Source of the DNA: Leuctra nigra
Lineage: Eukaryota > Arthropoda > Insecta > Plecoptera > Leuctridae
Assembly: GCA_934045905.1 (NCBI GenBank)
Contig: OW203765.1
Coordinates: 29,793,997-29,857,996, forward strand
Length of the DNA: 64,000 nucleotides
Direction: 5' to 3'
Shown here in pieces: positions 33,725 to 43,973 of this stretch. The notes beneath the pieces were generated by a model. The model saw only the letters and a program-made list of their open reading frames with translations, had not been told where the DNA came from and did not search any database. The position numbers and the translations under genes are program-made. Numbering within the stretch: position 1 is the stretch's first letter; the number at the start of each line of letters is the position of its first letter.

Positions 33725-34833
33725 ACATACTAGAAATGACAGTAAATGAAAATGTAGATAATGGTTCAATACATTGTCACCTCTGGCTAGTTTTTCGATA
33801 TTCAAAACCGTTTGCCAAATATGACAATTTTTATTTTGTATTTCGCTAAAAAACCGCTCCAAACCAACCGCTGGCGGGAAAAAAGTATGACCGCCTTGGT
33901 TCAAGCGATGAGCATCATTTACAAAATTTTTACTTTGACAATTAATTGTGACCTAACCAGGATACTTACAACAATATAAAAGGTATCAGTCACTCCGTAC
34001 ATTATCGGGCTTTTTTATATTTAAATGAGTTCTACCAACTTGCCCTATATAATTTATAGCCGATAGCCCGAAATATTACGTTGATCAACTTTGCGGTTTT
34101 TTAAGAAACTCATAGGAAACACTTTATTATGATTTTCCCTCTCTTTGCTGTATTTTATGAACATTTTCATTAAACTTTGTTCACCTCAACGGATTACCAC
34201 ATTCAAAGTGAAAATTGAAAATCCACCTGAAAACGACAAAAAGCTGGCGCCCGTTTCACACCTTTTTACCCCCTCCTCTTTCCCCCACCCTTCTGCAGAC
34301 GCCGAAATATGTAACCTCTGCCTCGCTTTTGGTGGGTCATTGGCCCACCTACAAGAAAAACAAGACGAAAAACAGGTAGAATTAACATGGATTACATAAA
34401 TCATTTGATAGGAGTTAAGAAGATTAATTTGCTACTTTTAAATGTATACTTGTGTTAATCCTTGCTCTCCAAGGAATTAGAAATTAAGAAGAGCTAATCC
34501 TTGCAAAGATTTGGGATTTTATGAAAAGCATTTTCTCAAGATTATAGGGTTAAATGATTATGCGAGATATAAAACTACATTTTACTAAGTATAATATTGT
34601 ATTGTGACTTAGAAGCCATTTTACCCCGAATTTTGTGAAAGATGATTGCGAAAATGAAATGTCAATTTTGTATATAGAAATATTTTAGTAGAAATTAAGA
34701 AAACTAATAAGAAAATTATGACGTATAGATTTTAAATTTGCAAACGTTTGGTATATTTTTTTTTTATTAAAAAAATGCAATTTTGCTCGTAGATGCATGT
34801 ATATTTTCAAATCGATTTGTTTCGGTGTAATAT
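33725..34833. other. Non-coding stretch
   Basis: No gene recognised. The complementary open frames at 34145-34399 (plus) and 34186-34404 (minus) overlie a C-rich patch and have no domain. A TGACGTCA word occurs just upstream, at 33544-33551. Confidence 0.45.
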
Positions 34834-34960
34834 GGGACTCTATTCTATAACTTAAAAGTTCCCGATTCTGCTGGAATCCGATGCCATTCAATGTTAATAT
34901 ATATGGCCGTGAAACGGATTTCAGCAGAATCGGGAACTTTAAAGTTATAGAATAGGGCCC
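34834..34960. mobile_element. 127-bp MITE, copy 1
   Basis: Arms of about 51 bp pair almost perfectly (CTATTCTATAACTT, AAAGTTCCCGATTCTGCTG). The centre contains CAATGTTAATATATATGGCC. Its reverse complement matches the second copy at 35112-35238 in both length and central sequence, so this is a genuine family and not a chance hairpin. Confidence 0.75.
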
Positions 34961-35111
34961 CTGGGCACTGCCTACAAAGAAATACCATAAAACAGTGAGA
35001 GTGCTGTCAAAAACAATATCGCTCTAAGTAATTTCATAAATCCCATTTCATATCATTCACAAATTCATCTGTGATGATTGTAGTGAAGACATATCGCACT
35101 TACTTGGGCCA

Positions 35112-35238
35112 GGAGGTCTATTCTAGAACGTTTTCCCAATTCCATACTGATGGAATCCGGTCACGGCCATATGGATTAACATTGCATGGAATCGAATTCC
35201 AGTGTAATTGTGAATGTAAAGTTGTCGAATAGACCTCC
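35112..35238. mobile_element. 127-bp MITE, copy 2 (inverted)
   Basis: The same length as copy 1, with ends GGAGGTCTATTCTAGAAC and its complement. The centre, read on the minus strand, contains CAATGTTAATCCATATGGCC, matching copy 1. It is more diverged and lies 151 bp away in the opposite orientation. Confidence 0.7.
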
Positions 35239-37045
35239 CTGACTGGTTGATTACTCGATGCATTGTCAGCTCCGAGTGGCAGCGATTGGAGTGTCTAATA
35301 AATGCAGTGTGGTCGGTGTGGCGGGTTTCGCGGTATGCCGGGCGGTTTACAACACGACCTGCGAATAGATTCAATTCACACATGGTTTTATTGCAGCGCG
35401 TACTGCGGCCAGTGTTATGTGGTGGACCATCCATTGTACAAGTTTGCGAATGGTTCGCCAAATTAATTATTATATCAATTGGTCAATGTGATTTTTTTTT
35501 TTTTTAATAGTTAAGCTTAAAGTAGACAGACATTTCCAAATTTCCAAACTTCAAAATTTTCGCAATTTCTTTCCGTTGTAAAATCTAAAGCTAATTTGAA
35601 GGAGTTTGAAATCTAAAGTCCAGTTTTTCATTACTCTGCCATATTATATCAAGTAATTACCTAACTTAACAGAATCATTCTAGAAATGTTATTGGTTGAT
35701 GCCATCGCAAATAGTCCTAATCAACCGTTTAAAAGTTAGCAGAGTATATCAAAATTAGAGTGGCATACAATTTCACTACACATTCGCATATGTTAAGTGA
35801 CATGAGTAAATTTTAGTTTAATTTAGAATTATTAGATAGCCTAGTTTGATACAGAATGTTCGTTTTTTAATATATGCTACCAAGATAAAATAAATGCATT
35901 GTCCATGATACACTTACGGTATAATACGTAAAATTATAAGTTTAGGTTGTATACTATTCAAGTGACATTTATTTTATTTTATTATATTATATAAATAAGT
36001 TTTTAAGAGATCACTTTAAAATTGAAGACAGTCTCTTTTTAAGTGATCCTAATAGCTTACAAAAATACCTCTAAACACAACCAAATCTACAATTCACTTT
36101 CTACTTCAGTCAACCTTCTCAATATTCCATTAGTACATGTTTCACAAAGGTCAAAGTTTCTAGAAAGAGAATTTCGCAACCTGTCTAAAATAACATCTAT
36201 ATTTTGTAAACCAACTCTCCTTGTTCACCTCCGAAGAAGTATTCTTGGAAACTCTGCCCCATTGTCATCGTCCTGTCAGGTATTCTTTGCAGCTGTCAAA
36301 TTATTTAGAGTTGCCCCTTGAATAATTGAACACCCAAGGCCTGACGATTTGATAGCACGGTTACATGGAACACTAGCGCCCCTGGTGGGGGTTATGTGCA
36401 CACAGAACTGTTTAATATTTACAATACCAACCAGTAGTTAATGCACAATGGAATATTGTGTGGATGTGATAGAAAATATTTGCTAATCTTTGTTGACTAT
36501 TTGCGTCTGTTTTTGGGAGTGAATTTATGACTGTTCATGGCAATGTTTCTTTTAAATTAACAATGTAAACGCTGGGTGTAATGGTTAGATGGGAGTGACA
36601 ATTTGTGTATTTTTTTTATATTTCCAATAAACATACATGATGTGTATCATTTACCTATACATGAACTGCTGAAAAACAATGAATTTTGTAGGCACCAAGC
36701 ATTTAATAGTTCCGAAGATCTGTACCAAAATTAATATTATGTAATGCTGAACTTGAATAATTCGAAATTATAGCTATATCTAATTATTTTTTACATTTCT
36801 CTAAAATTCTATGATATAAAAGTCAGACGATAATTAGGAAATATTATTATCTTTAATAAGCAGCCAGGCAGCCAACTCTTAACAACGGATTTAGCATTGT
36901 AAAATCGACTCGTAATGTGATCTTTATGATTTATTATTGGAAATATTACAGACTAATAATTTGTATTTGAATAAATAAAATAAAATAAAATAAATTACTT
37001 AAATTTTATATAAATATAGAGATAAATTCCTAAATCAATACTAAA
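35239..37045. other. Non-coding stretch
   Basis: No gene recognised. It includes a T-run near 35493-35506 and an AATAA/AAATAA microsatellite at about 36971-36995. The 92-residue frame at 36043-36321 has no domain. Confidence 0.5.
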
Positions 37046-37670
37046 TTGATGTGTGAGAGTGTGAGCGCCGTACGACTTGGCTGGCGTGGAGCGACCGTCC
37101 CCCCCTATCTTGGCATTCGTGAACTTGTACCAAGGAGCCGAGGGCAAAGGTACACTCTGATAACCTTCTGCTTATCAGTGATTTTGGCAACACTCACCCA
37201 GCCAGTGAAGACAGAACTGCAGGACTGGCTGTACTGTCTACATCAAGGTTCCCAGGACTTTTCAGACCCACTTCAGTGTCCACCTTCACCATTTCCTTCA
37301 CTCAAGATCAGTTTCACAACATTCCAGACCTTCAAGTCTCGTGGTGAGTGCGAGAATCTTATTTATAAATACTTAGCCCAGTACACGACACATCCACCTC
37401 GAACATTGGATGTGACCGTGGATTTTAGATCACATTTATATTATAATACGCATACAAAGCGCGCAGGTGTGGCCTTGAACAATTTAACATTATCATCCAC
37501 GTATCGAATTCGATACAATGAGTAGTGTTCTGGACATTATTCTTCTTTAATGGCTACAACCAAACTCGAACCTTGACTGTCAATCCTCCACTTCCAGGAG
37601 TCTATTTCCTTTTCGATCCTTCAAACATTACACAAGAATCCTCCCGTAAACAGCAGGAGTACATAAAAAA
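37046..37670 (+). pseudogene. Coding-like, frameshifted relic of unknown origin
   Basis: The first 60 bp carry a truncated copy of the repeat end seen at 39441, 43135 and 49577 (CGTACGACTTGGCTGG). Beyond it the frame to 37525 has non-AT-driven composition, with a hydrophobic stretch (ITFCLSVILATL) and segments such as LYYNTHTKRAGVALNNLTL. A second frame continues as FFFNGYNQTRTLTVNPPLPG and FLFDPSNIT up to about 37670. Together they look like one secreted or membrane protein broken by a frameshift near 37525. A GTGAGT at 37341 could also be a donor. I cannot name the family. The start at 37046 is inside the repeat and is not native. It lies directly upstream of the LRR gene in the same orientation. 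Confidence 0.25.
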
Positions 37671-37752
37671 GATGAATCTCTCCTACGAAAGATGACCAAC
37701 TGATCATGCAAATGATTTGTCTCATGGTTTCAGGTAATCTTCTGGACTCGGG

Positions 37753-38970
37753 ATGTATCTCTTCCTTGCTATTCTTCTTCTGACCCTCAGTCAACTCTGC
37801 CACGCTCAAGACTATCAGGAAGTTGAACCGCCGTGTTGGGAATTCGAGACGAGCGATGTACTAAGAATCACATGTCAATCCATCACAGACTTCGCAAATA
37901 TCACGCATGCCATGGATTCAGCTTCCAAGCCAGTTACTGCCCTGACGATAGAAAGAAGTCCCCGACTCAATATTACTCGAGAATACATGGACAATGCCGT
38001 ATTTGATAACTTGACGGAGTTAACACTGCATGGATGTGGAATAACCTCGTTCAATAGTGAACCATTTCGTGGGCTACCTCACTTAAAACATCTTACTATT
38101 TCAAACAATAGCGTAACTACAATCCATGCAGACACTTTCGCTGGGTTGGAAAACATTGAGCGTTTGGAACTAAACGATAACCGACTATCAACAATGGATC
38201 CAGCTGCTTTCAAAATATTTAATAATTTGACCGAATTAGGGTTACAAAATAATAAGTTGAATTTAATTGATGCACATTTATTCCAGGGGCTAGGTTTGAA
38301 ATCTTTGTATCTTGATGACAATTTGCTAACTTCGATTGATGAAAGAATGTTTTCTGGACTCAGTGAATTGGCTAGACTTGGATTATCAAAGAATAAGATA
38401 AAACACATTCAAATTGGAGCATTCCATTCCCTGACAAGCTTGCGACAACTAGATTTGAGTAACACTGAACTGGAAGGCCTGGACAGTAAACTATTTGAGA
38501 ATAACAATAATTTAGTTGCATTAATTTTGTATGGAACTGACTTGGAACACACTGAATCATTTTCGTTAAACATTTCCTCTCTAGAATACCTGACACTTGA
38601 TTCATGTAACATCCACAACATCACTGGCGACTTCTTTCAAAACCTGCCGAACCTCAAAGTACTCGACATGAAGTCAAACCATTTGACAACATTGGGCGAC
38701 AATTTGTTGTCACAATTGCCGGAACTCCGGACGGTGGATTTCAACAGCAACAATCTAACATCTTTCAGCGTGTCTTCCTTCGCACAACTGTACCAGATTC
38801 TGAACCGGGCGCCAACATGGATATCTGGGAAGCATGGTGGGCATACGATAAGACCTCGAGTGCAGTTGAAAGACAACCCGTGGAAGTGTCAAGCCCAAGA
38901 CATGGTGGATCTTCGAGAGTGGATGGGGGCCCATTATCTGTCATTCAATGAGTTCTTTCGTTGTGGCTAA
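37753..38970 (+). CDS. Secreted leucine-rich-repeat protein, 405 aa, intronless
   Basis: Residues 1-18 form a signal peptide (hydrophobic LFLAILLLTL core, likely cleavage after CHA). Residues 28-41 hold two cysteines of an N-terminal cap. Residues about 62-345 hold about eleven extracellular-type LRRs of roughly 24 residues with the LxxLxLxxNxL pattern, e.g. NIERLELNDNRLSTM and LKSLYLDDNLLTSI. Residues 375-404 resemble a C-terminal cap (NPWKCQ... ending FFRCG). No transmembrane helix or GPI signal is visible, so it is probably secreted. Between repeats and cap lies an atypical basic stretch (about 350-370). Insect LRR proteins of this kind mediate protein-protein contacts in adhesion, development or immunity; the partner here is unknown. 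The ATG follows a TTTCAG at 37728-37733, possibly an acceptor joining a 5'UTR exon. It is uninterrupted and seems functional. Confidence 0.85.
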   Translation: MYLFLAILLLTLSQLCHAQDYQEVEPPCWEFETSDVLRITCQSITDFANITHAMDSASKPVTALTIERSPRLNITREYMDNAVFDNLTELTLHGCGITSFNSEPFRGLPHLKHLTISNNSVTTIHADTFAGLENIERLELNDNRLSTMDPAAFKIFNNLTELGLQNNKLNLIDAHLFQGLGLKSLYLDDNLLTSIDERMFSGLSELARLGLSKNKIKHIQIGAFHSLTSLRQLDLSNTELEGLDSKLFENNNNLVALILYGTDLEHTESFSLNISSLEYLTLDSCNIHNITGDFFQNLPNLKVLDMKSNHLTTLGDNLLSQLPELRTVDFNSNNLTSFSVSSFAQLYQILNRAPTWISGKHGGHTIRPRVQLKDNPWKCQAQDMVDLREWMGAHYLSFNEFFRCG

Positions 38971-39769
38971 AGTACATGTAACTAATACACATAAATCCGG
39001 GTTAGGTTAGAATAACTTTTTATATGTTGATAATACAATTATTTATACAGTTGAGGGGGTGGGAAGGAAAACACGATAAACGCGAAATTAAAACAAAACG
39101 CGTGTTTTAATTACAGTGACCTATCGCCATCGGCAATGGAGTAGGTACACACTTCTCAACTGCTCATTTGAAATTATCATCATAAAGAACATCTCAACGG
39201 CAGTTCGTGCCATTCATAAGTACTGATAAGAAGGTACTATTGATACAGCACCTACGGGACAAAGGATTTCATACATCTCAGAATACTTGTTTTGGCGCAT
39301 GATTTCCCTCCATCCTCTCAATTTAGTGAAATAATGCAGTTTGTGGACTACAGAATTGATACGGCATAAATTACAGTAAAAGTGGTTGGTCTGCTCCTCA
39401 GTTTATGAGGCATTTACGGTATGTTGAGTGAGTGTGAGTGAACGGTACGACTTGGCTGGGTGGAGCGACCGCTCCACTAGATTTATATTATGTATTTAAT
39501 TAGTGCATTTATTTATTATTAAATAAAAAATAATCTTCATACTGTCGTCCTATTGACTCTAAATCATTTTGAATTATACTGGTACCTCTTTTACTCATTT
39601 GCAAATTTTTGATATCACTTCCTCTCGCAGTGCTTTTAACATGGAATGCATGAGCAGTGATATTTTTAGTTGGGGCGAACGTGTTAGAACGAAGCGGGGA
39701 CACGAAGAATAATTGACATTTTATTTTATTTTAAAATAGAAAGTTTTGGTTATGATGGAGGTAAATATT
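38971..39769. other. 3' flank of the LRR gene with a repeat fragment
   Basis: No clear AATAAA follows the stop. Position 39370-39480 carries the terminal part of the palindrome-ended repeat (GTACGACTTGGCTGG, GGAGCGACCGCTCC, CTAG at 39477-39480). The rest is AT-rich with no gene. Confidence 0.5.
39370..39480 (+). repeat. Palindrome/CTAG-ended repeat block, 5'-truncated copy
   Basis: It ends ACGACTTGGCTGGGTGGAGC...GCTCCACTAG and is followed by ATT, exactly as the fuller copies at 42902-43174, 43175-43450 and 49336-49616. The palindrome TGGAGCG-AC-CGCTCCA sits immediately before CTAG. Confidence 0.7.
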
Positions 39770-40177
39770 ATCCCCATAAAAAACACTCCGTGTAAAAATA
39801 CCAGCCAAGTCTCTTCAACTTAAAAAAAAAATAATGAAATCTAAAAATTCTGCACTGAAAAGTAGTGATATCAAAAAATTAGCCAAGTCAAAACTTTATT
39901 TGAAAATCAAAAAATACTTGGCGCATCGTGTATATAAATAGCTTGGAAGTATAGGCCAGATTTAAAATATACATCAAATATACATATACATAGTATACCT
40001 ATAATGCCATAAAAAAAACGATGCGCCAAGTATTTTTTGATTTTCAAATAAAGTTTTGACTTGGCTAATTTTTTGATATCACTACTTTTCAGTGCAGAAT
40101 TTTTAGATTTCATTATTATTTTTTTAAGTTGAAGAGACTTGGCTGGTATTTTTACACGAAGTGTTTTTTATGGGGAT
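39770..40177. mobile_element. Foldback hairpin FB-1
   Basis: Two 160-bp arms (39770-39929, 40018-40177), nearly perfectly complementary, ATCCCCATAAAAAACACT at the tips and ACTTGGCGCATCGT at the inner ends, with an 88-bp spacer. Repeated GCCAAG/CTTGGC words lie along the arms. The following sequence (ATCACTACTTTTTTTAG...) is shared by all three copies, so the hairpin is the 5' module of a larger composite repeat. Confidence 0.85.
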
Positions 40178-41340
40178 ATCACTACTTTTTTTAGTTTATT
40201 CTTACAACTTACGTGTGACACATATCACATGAACAATTACTAAATCCTTTAAAAAAAATTACGGTTTACAATTTGGTTATTCTCATAAAAAAAACAAAGG
40301 TTTCATTCCAATCGGTCAACCCAGTTCCGAGATATGGCAACACGTCGGTTTTCAAAATGGCCGCTGAACTTTCTGCACTGCCACATAGAATTTATAACTA
40401 TAAATGATGTGTATCATTTTTAGCTTTCTGAATATATGTATTTATTGTATAGGAGGGGATTGTAATGATTTATAAATTTGAATGACGTCATTTCCGGCCT
40501 CATAAATAGGAAAATTCTAGTTTGACTGTTCCTAGTCCATAGAGATGGCCTTCCGAATCGTTTGGCACTAGTTTCATACCGATCTGTCAACCCGTTTTCG
40601 AGATACCTATTACGTTTCTTCCGATTTCAAAATGGCTGCTGAAATCACTGACCTCTTTAATTATAATTTAAACATGATTACATTTTATTATAGCAGTCTC
40701 AAATAGTATATTTATTGCATCAAAATGTAAATTTGTGCGATTTTTAAAATGTGTGACGTCATTTCCGGTTTCAGTATGGGAAACTGCAAATATTATTGAT
40801 GATAATACATAAAGTTGACCGTCTAAATTGTTTAGCGTTGGTTTCGTTTAAATCTATTAAGACGTTATTAAGATATGATGTCATTTCTGGTTTCAAAATG
40901 GCGGCTTCCGGTTTGTTTTATATCAAGTCAAATAAAATCACAAAACAACATACGTTACATAAATATCAAAACAATTGGATCAAATTTGTTGCCGAAATGC
41001 CAATCGATGAATTAAATTTCATGACGTCATTTCCGGTTTCGTTAACATAAATTTTAGTCTGTTGCTATTGATAATCCATAAAGATGACCGTCCGAATCGT
41101 TTGGCGCTATTTTCGTTCCAATCGGTCCAGCCGTTGTTGAGATATGACGTCACTTCCGGTTTCAAAATGGCGGCACAAAAAATTCATGGGGTGAAGGTTA
41201 AATCAGACGCCAAAAGTGCACACGTGGTAAAAATGTGAGATCAATCGGTTCAGCCGTTTAGGCTGTGGCCTGTTTACCGGATTTTAGCTCCAGCCCACTA
41301 CTACTGCTACTACTACTACTACTACTACTACTACTGAGAT
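40178..41340 (+). repeat. CRE/ETS/YY1-like monomer array, unit 1
   Basis: Four monomers of about 268 bp, anchored by the phrase GAATCGTTTGGCRCTAKTTTC or its variants near 40297, 40555, 40822 and 41095. Four perfect TGACGTCA palindromes (40483, 40754, 41022, 41145) are each followed by YTTCCGG. AAAATGGCGGC occurs at 40895 and 41164. The array ends TTCAGCCGTTTAGGCTGTGG, then a CTA microsatellite (41298-41334). Short frames such as VSFKSIKTLLRYDV...FKMAA are read-throughs of the repeat, not genes. Confidence 0.8.
41298..41334. repeat. CTA trinucleotide microsatellite
   Basis: About twelve CTA units with one interruption. The same position in units 2 and 3 (42872-42886, 49299-49320) has fewer units, so the tract is length-variable. 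Confidence 0.9.
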
Positions 41341-41348
41341 TATTACTG

Positions 41349-41751
41349 ATCCCCATAAAAAACACTCCGTGTAAAAATACCAGCCAAGTCTCTTCAACTT
41401 AAAAAAAATAATGAAATCTAAAAATTCTGCACTGAAAAGTAGTGATATCAAAAAATTTGCGAAGTCAAAACTTTATTTGAAAATCAAAAAATACTTGGCG
41501 CATCGTGTACATAAATAGCTTGGAAGTATAAGCCAATTATAAATTATACATGAAATATACATATACATAGTATACCTATAATGCCCTAAAAAAACGATGC
41601 GCCAAGTATTTTTTGATTTTCAAATAAAGTTTTGACTTGGCTAATTTTTTGATATCACTACTTTTCAGTGCAGAATTTTTAGATTTCATTATTTTTTTTA
41701 AGTTGAAGAGACTTGGCTGGTATTTTTACACGGAGTGTTTTTTATGGGGAT
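41349..41751. mobile_element. Foldback hairpin FB-2
   Basis: Same family as FB-1 with matching tips and inner ends, and about 97% similar by eye. It begins directly after the CTA tract and the TGAGATTATTACTG word that closes unit 1, so units 1 and 2 are head-to-tail. Confidence 0.85.
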
Positions 41752-42890
41752 ATCACTACTTTTTTTAGTTTATTCTTACAACTTACGTGTGACACATATC
41801 ACATGAACAATTACTAAATCCTTTAAAAAAAATTACCCTTTACAATTTGGTTATTCTCATGAAAAAAACAAAGGTTTCATTCCAATCGGTCAACCCAGTT
41901 CCGAGATATGGCAACACGTCGGTTTTCAAAATGGCCGCTGAACTTTCTGCACTGCCACATAGAATTTATAACTATAAATGATGTGTATCATTTTTAGCTT
42001 TCTGAATATGTATTTATTGTATAGGAGGGGATTGTAATGATTTATAAATTTGAATGACGTCATTTCCGGCCTCATAAATAGGAAAATTCTAGTTTGACTG
42101 TTCCTATTCCATAGAGATGTCCTTCCGAATCGTTTGGCACTAGTTTCATACCGATCTGTCAACCGGTTTTCGAGATATTACGTCGTTTCTTCCGATTTCA
42201 AAATGGCTGCTGAAATCACTGACCTCTTGAATTATAATTTAAACATGATTTCATTTTATTATAAGCAGTCTCAAATAGTATATTTATTGCATCAAAATGT
42301 AAATTTGTGCGATTTTTTAAATGTGTGACGTCATTTCCGGTTTCAGTATGGGAAACTGCAAATATTATTGATGATAATACATAAAGTTGACCGTCTAAAT
42401 TGTTTAGCGTTGGTTTCGTTTAAATCTATTAAGACGTTATTAAGATATGATGTCATTTCTGGTTTCAAAATGGCGGCTTCCGGTTGGTTTTATATCAAGT
42501 CAAATAATATCACAAAAGAACATACGTTACATAAATATCAAAATAATTGGATCAAATTTGTTGCCGAAATGCCAATCGATGAATTAAATTTCATGACGTC
42601 ATTTCCGGTTTCGTTAACATAAATTTTAGTCTGTTGCTATTGAGTATCCATATAGATGACCGTCCGAATCGTTTGGCGCTATTTTCGTTCCAATCGGTCT
42701 AGCCGTTGTTGAGATATGACGTCACTTCCGGTTTCAAAATGGCGGCACAAAAAATTCATGGGGTGAAGGTTAAATCAGACGCCAAAAGTGCACACGTGGT
42801 AAAAATGTGAGATCAATCGGTTCAGCCGTTTAGGCTGTGGCCTGTTTACCGGATTTTAGCTCCAGCCTACTACTACTACTACTACTGAGA
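41752..42890 (+). repeat. CRE/ETS/YY1-like monomer array, unit 2
   Basis: A near-identical copy of unit 1. TGACGTCA lies at 42055, 42326, 42594 and 42717. It is followed by a shortened CTA tract and the word TGAGATTATTACTGATTATT, after which the palindrome-ended block begins. Confidence 0.8.
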
Positions 42891-42901
42891 TTATTACTGA
42901 T

Positions 42902-43174
42902 TATTATTATGAAAACCGCCCTAAAACACTGTTTTCACGGCCCTCTAGCGTGCAAAGGGCGTAACCTATTGTTCCCAAATTTGGTATATGTTGTAGGGTG
43001 GGCCATAGCTCGAAATTAAGATATATCGCAACAATGTGAGATTTCCCAATTTTAAGATCCAGTAGGCCGAAAATGCCACTTTGATGCTTACAGTAAAAGT
43101 GGGTTTGCTCCAGCCTTTATTTGAGAGTGTGCGCGCCGTACGACTTGGCTGGCGTGGAGCGACCGCTCCACTAG
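42902..43174 (+). repeat. Palindrome/CTAG-ended block, copy 1
   Basis: Begins ATTATGAAAACCGCCC, runs through TTCCCAAATTTGGTATATG and GGGCCATAGCTCG, and ends with the 16-bp palindrome TGGAGCGACCGCTCCA and CTAG. A second copy follows with no spacer. A 3' hairpin plus CTRR end is the pattern of Helitron termini, but the next base here is A, not the usual T. Confidence 0.65.
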
Positions 43175-43450
43175 ATTATTATGAAAACCGCCCTAAAACA
43201 CGATTTTCACGGCCCTCTAGCGTGCAAAGGGCGTAACCTATTGTTCCCAAATTTGGTATATGTGGTGGGGTGGGCCATAGCTCGAAATTAAGATATTTCG
43301 CAACAATGTGAGATATCCCAATTTTAAGATCCAGTAGACCGAAAATGCCACTTTGACGCTTACAGTAAAAGTGGGTTTGCTCCTGCCTTTTTAAATGAGT
43401 GTGTGCGCGCGCCGTACGACTTGGCTGGCGTGTAGCGACCGCTCCACTAG
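43175..43450 (+). repeat. Palindrome/CTAG-ended block, copy 2
   Basis: A head-to-tail copy of 42902-43174 with few differences, ending CTAG at 43447-43450 and followed by ATT. GCGCGC precedes the CGTACGACTTGG word. Confidence 0.65.
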
Positions 43451-43693
43451 ATTATGCTTATTAATATTCTCATTAAATTATGAATCATAATTTAAAACAC
43501 AAATATTATTCCAACTTATACTTTCATTATCAATCAGCATTTTTATAATTTTTTCTCAATGCGTACTTAATTTAATTCATAACATTTACCGTTATATTTC
43601 GTAAGCAGATAAATAAGACACAAAATATAAATAAAATAAATAAATGTATATTGATGTATGAAGTGATTTAAAAAGCACTTATAAGTGAGAATC

Positions 43694-43973
43694 ATGGTAA
43701 ACCACAATCCCGACATCCGTCTGGAGCACTCGACGCCCGGAGTGCCAGATCCCAGCTGTTTGTCACACGTAATGATGCAGTGTGATGGCCCACCAGGGAC
43801 CACGGGGGGGGGGGGGGGGGGGGGGGGAGTCTAGAAGTTCGCGGACGATGGATGAGCTGTGTTATGACGGGGTCCTACAGCATCGTGCCGGGCCTGACAA
43901 CAAGGGAGTGCGAGTGAGACAACACCATCCTCTTCATTGTGAGAGGGAGAGAGACAGAGCGATCTTGAGATGA
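43694..43973 (+). other. Coding-like CpG-bearing patch with a 24-nt G run
   Basis: An ATG at 43694 opens a short frame (VNHNPDIRLEHSTPGVPDPS..., 46 residues) that enters a G24 homopolymer (43804-43827) and stops just after it. A frame beyond the run (SRSSRTMDELCYDGVLQHRA...) reaches 43973. If the G run length varies, the two could be joined. Composition is richer in GC and CpG than its surroundings. The minus strand is also open (43567-43803). There is no recognised domain or splice support, so gene status is unproven. Confidence 0.2.
43804..43827. repeat. G24 homopolymer
   Basis: A run of 24 G residues. It can form a G-quadruplex on this strand and is prone to replication and sequencing slippage, so the exact length may be unreliable. 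Confidence 0.9.

Noticed and set aside
40796..41050. Repeated 84-residue frame (also 42368-42622) with RYDV...FKMAA wording, and a related frame at 48988-49290
   Set aside because: The frames follow the ATCGGT...TGACGTCA...AAAATGGCGGC repeat text and recur with every repeat copy. They have no domain, and similarity between copies is explained by the DNA repeat.
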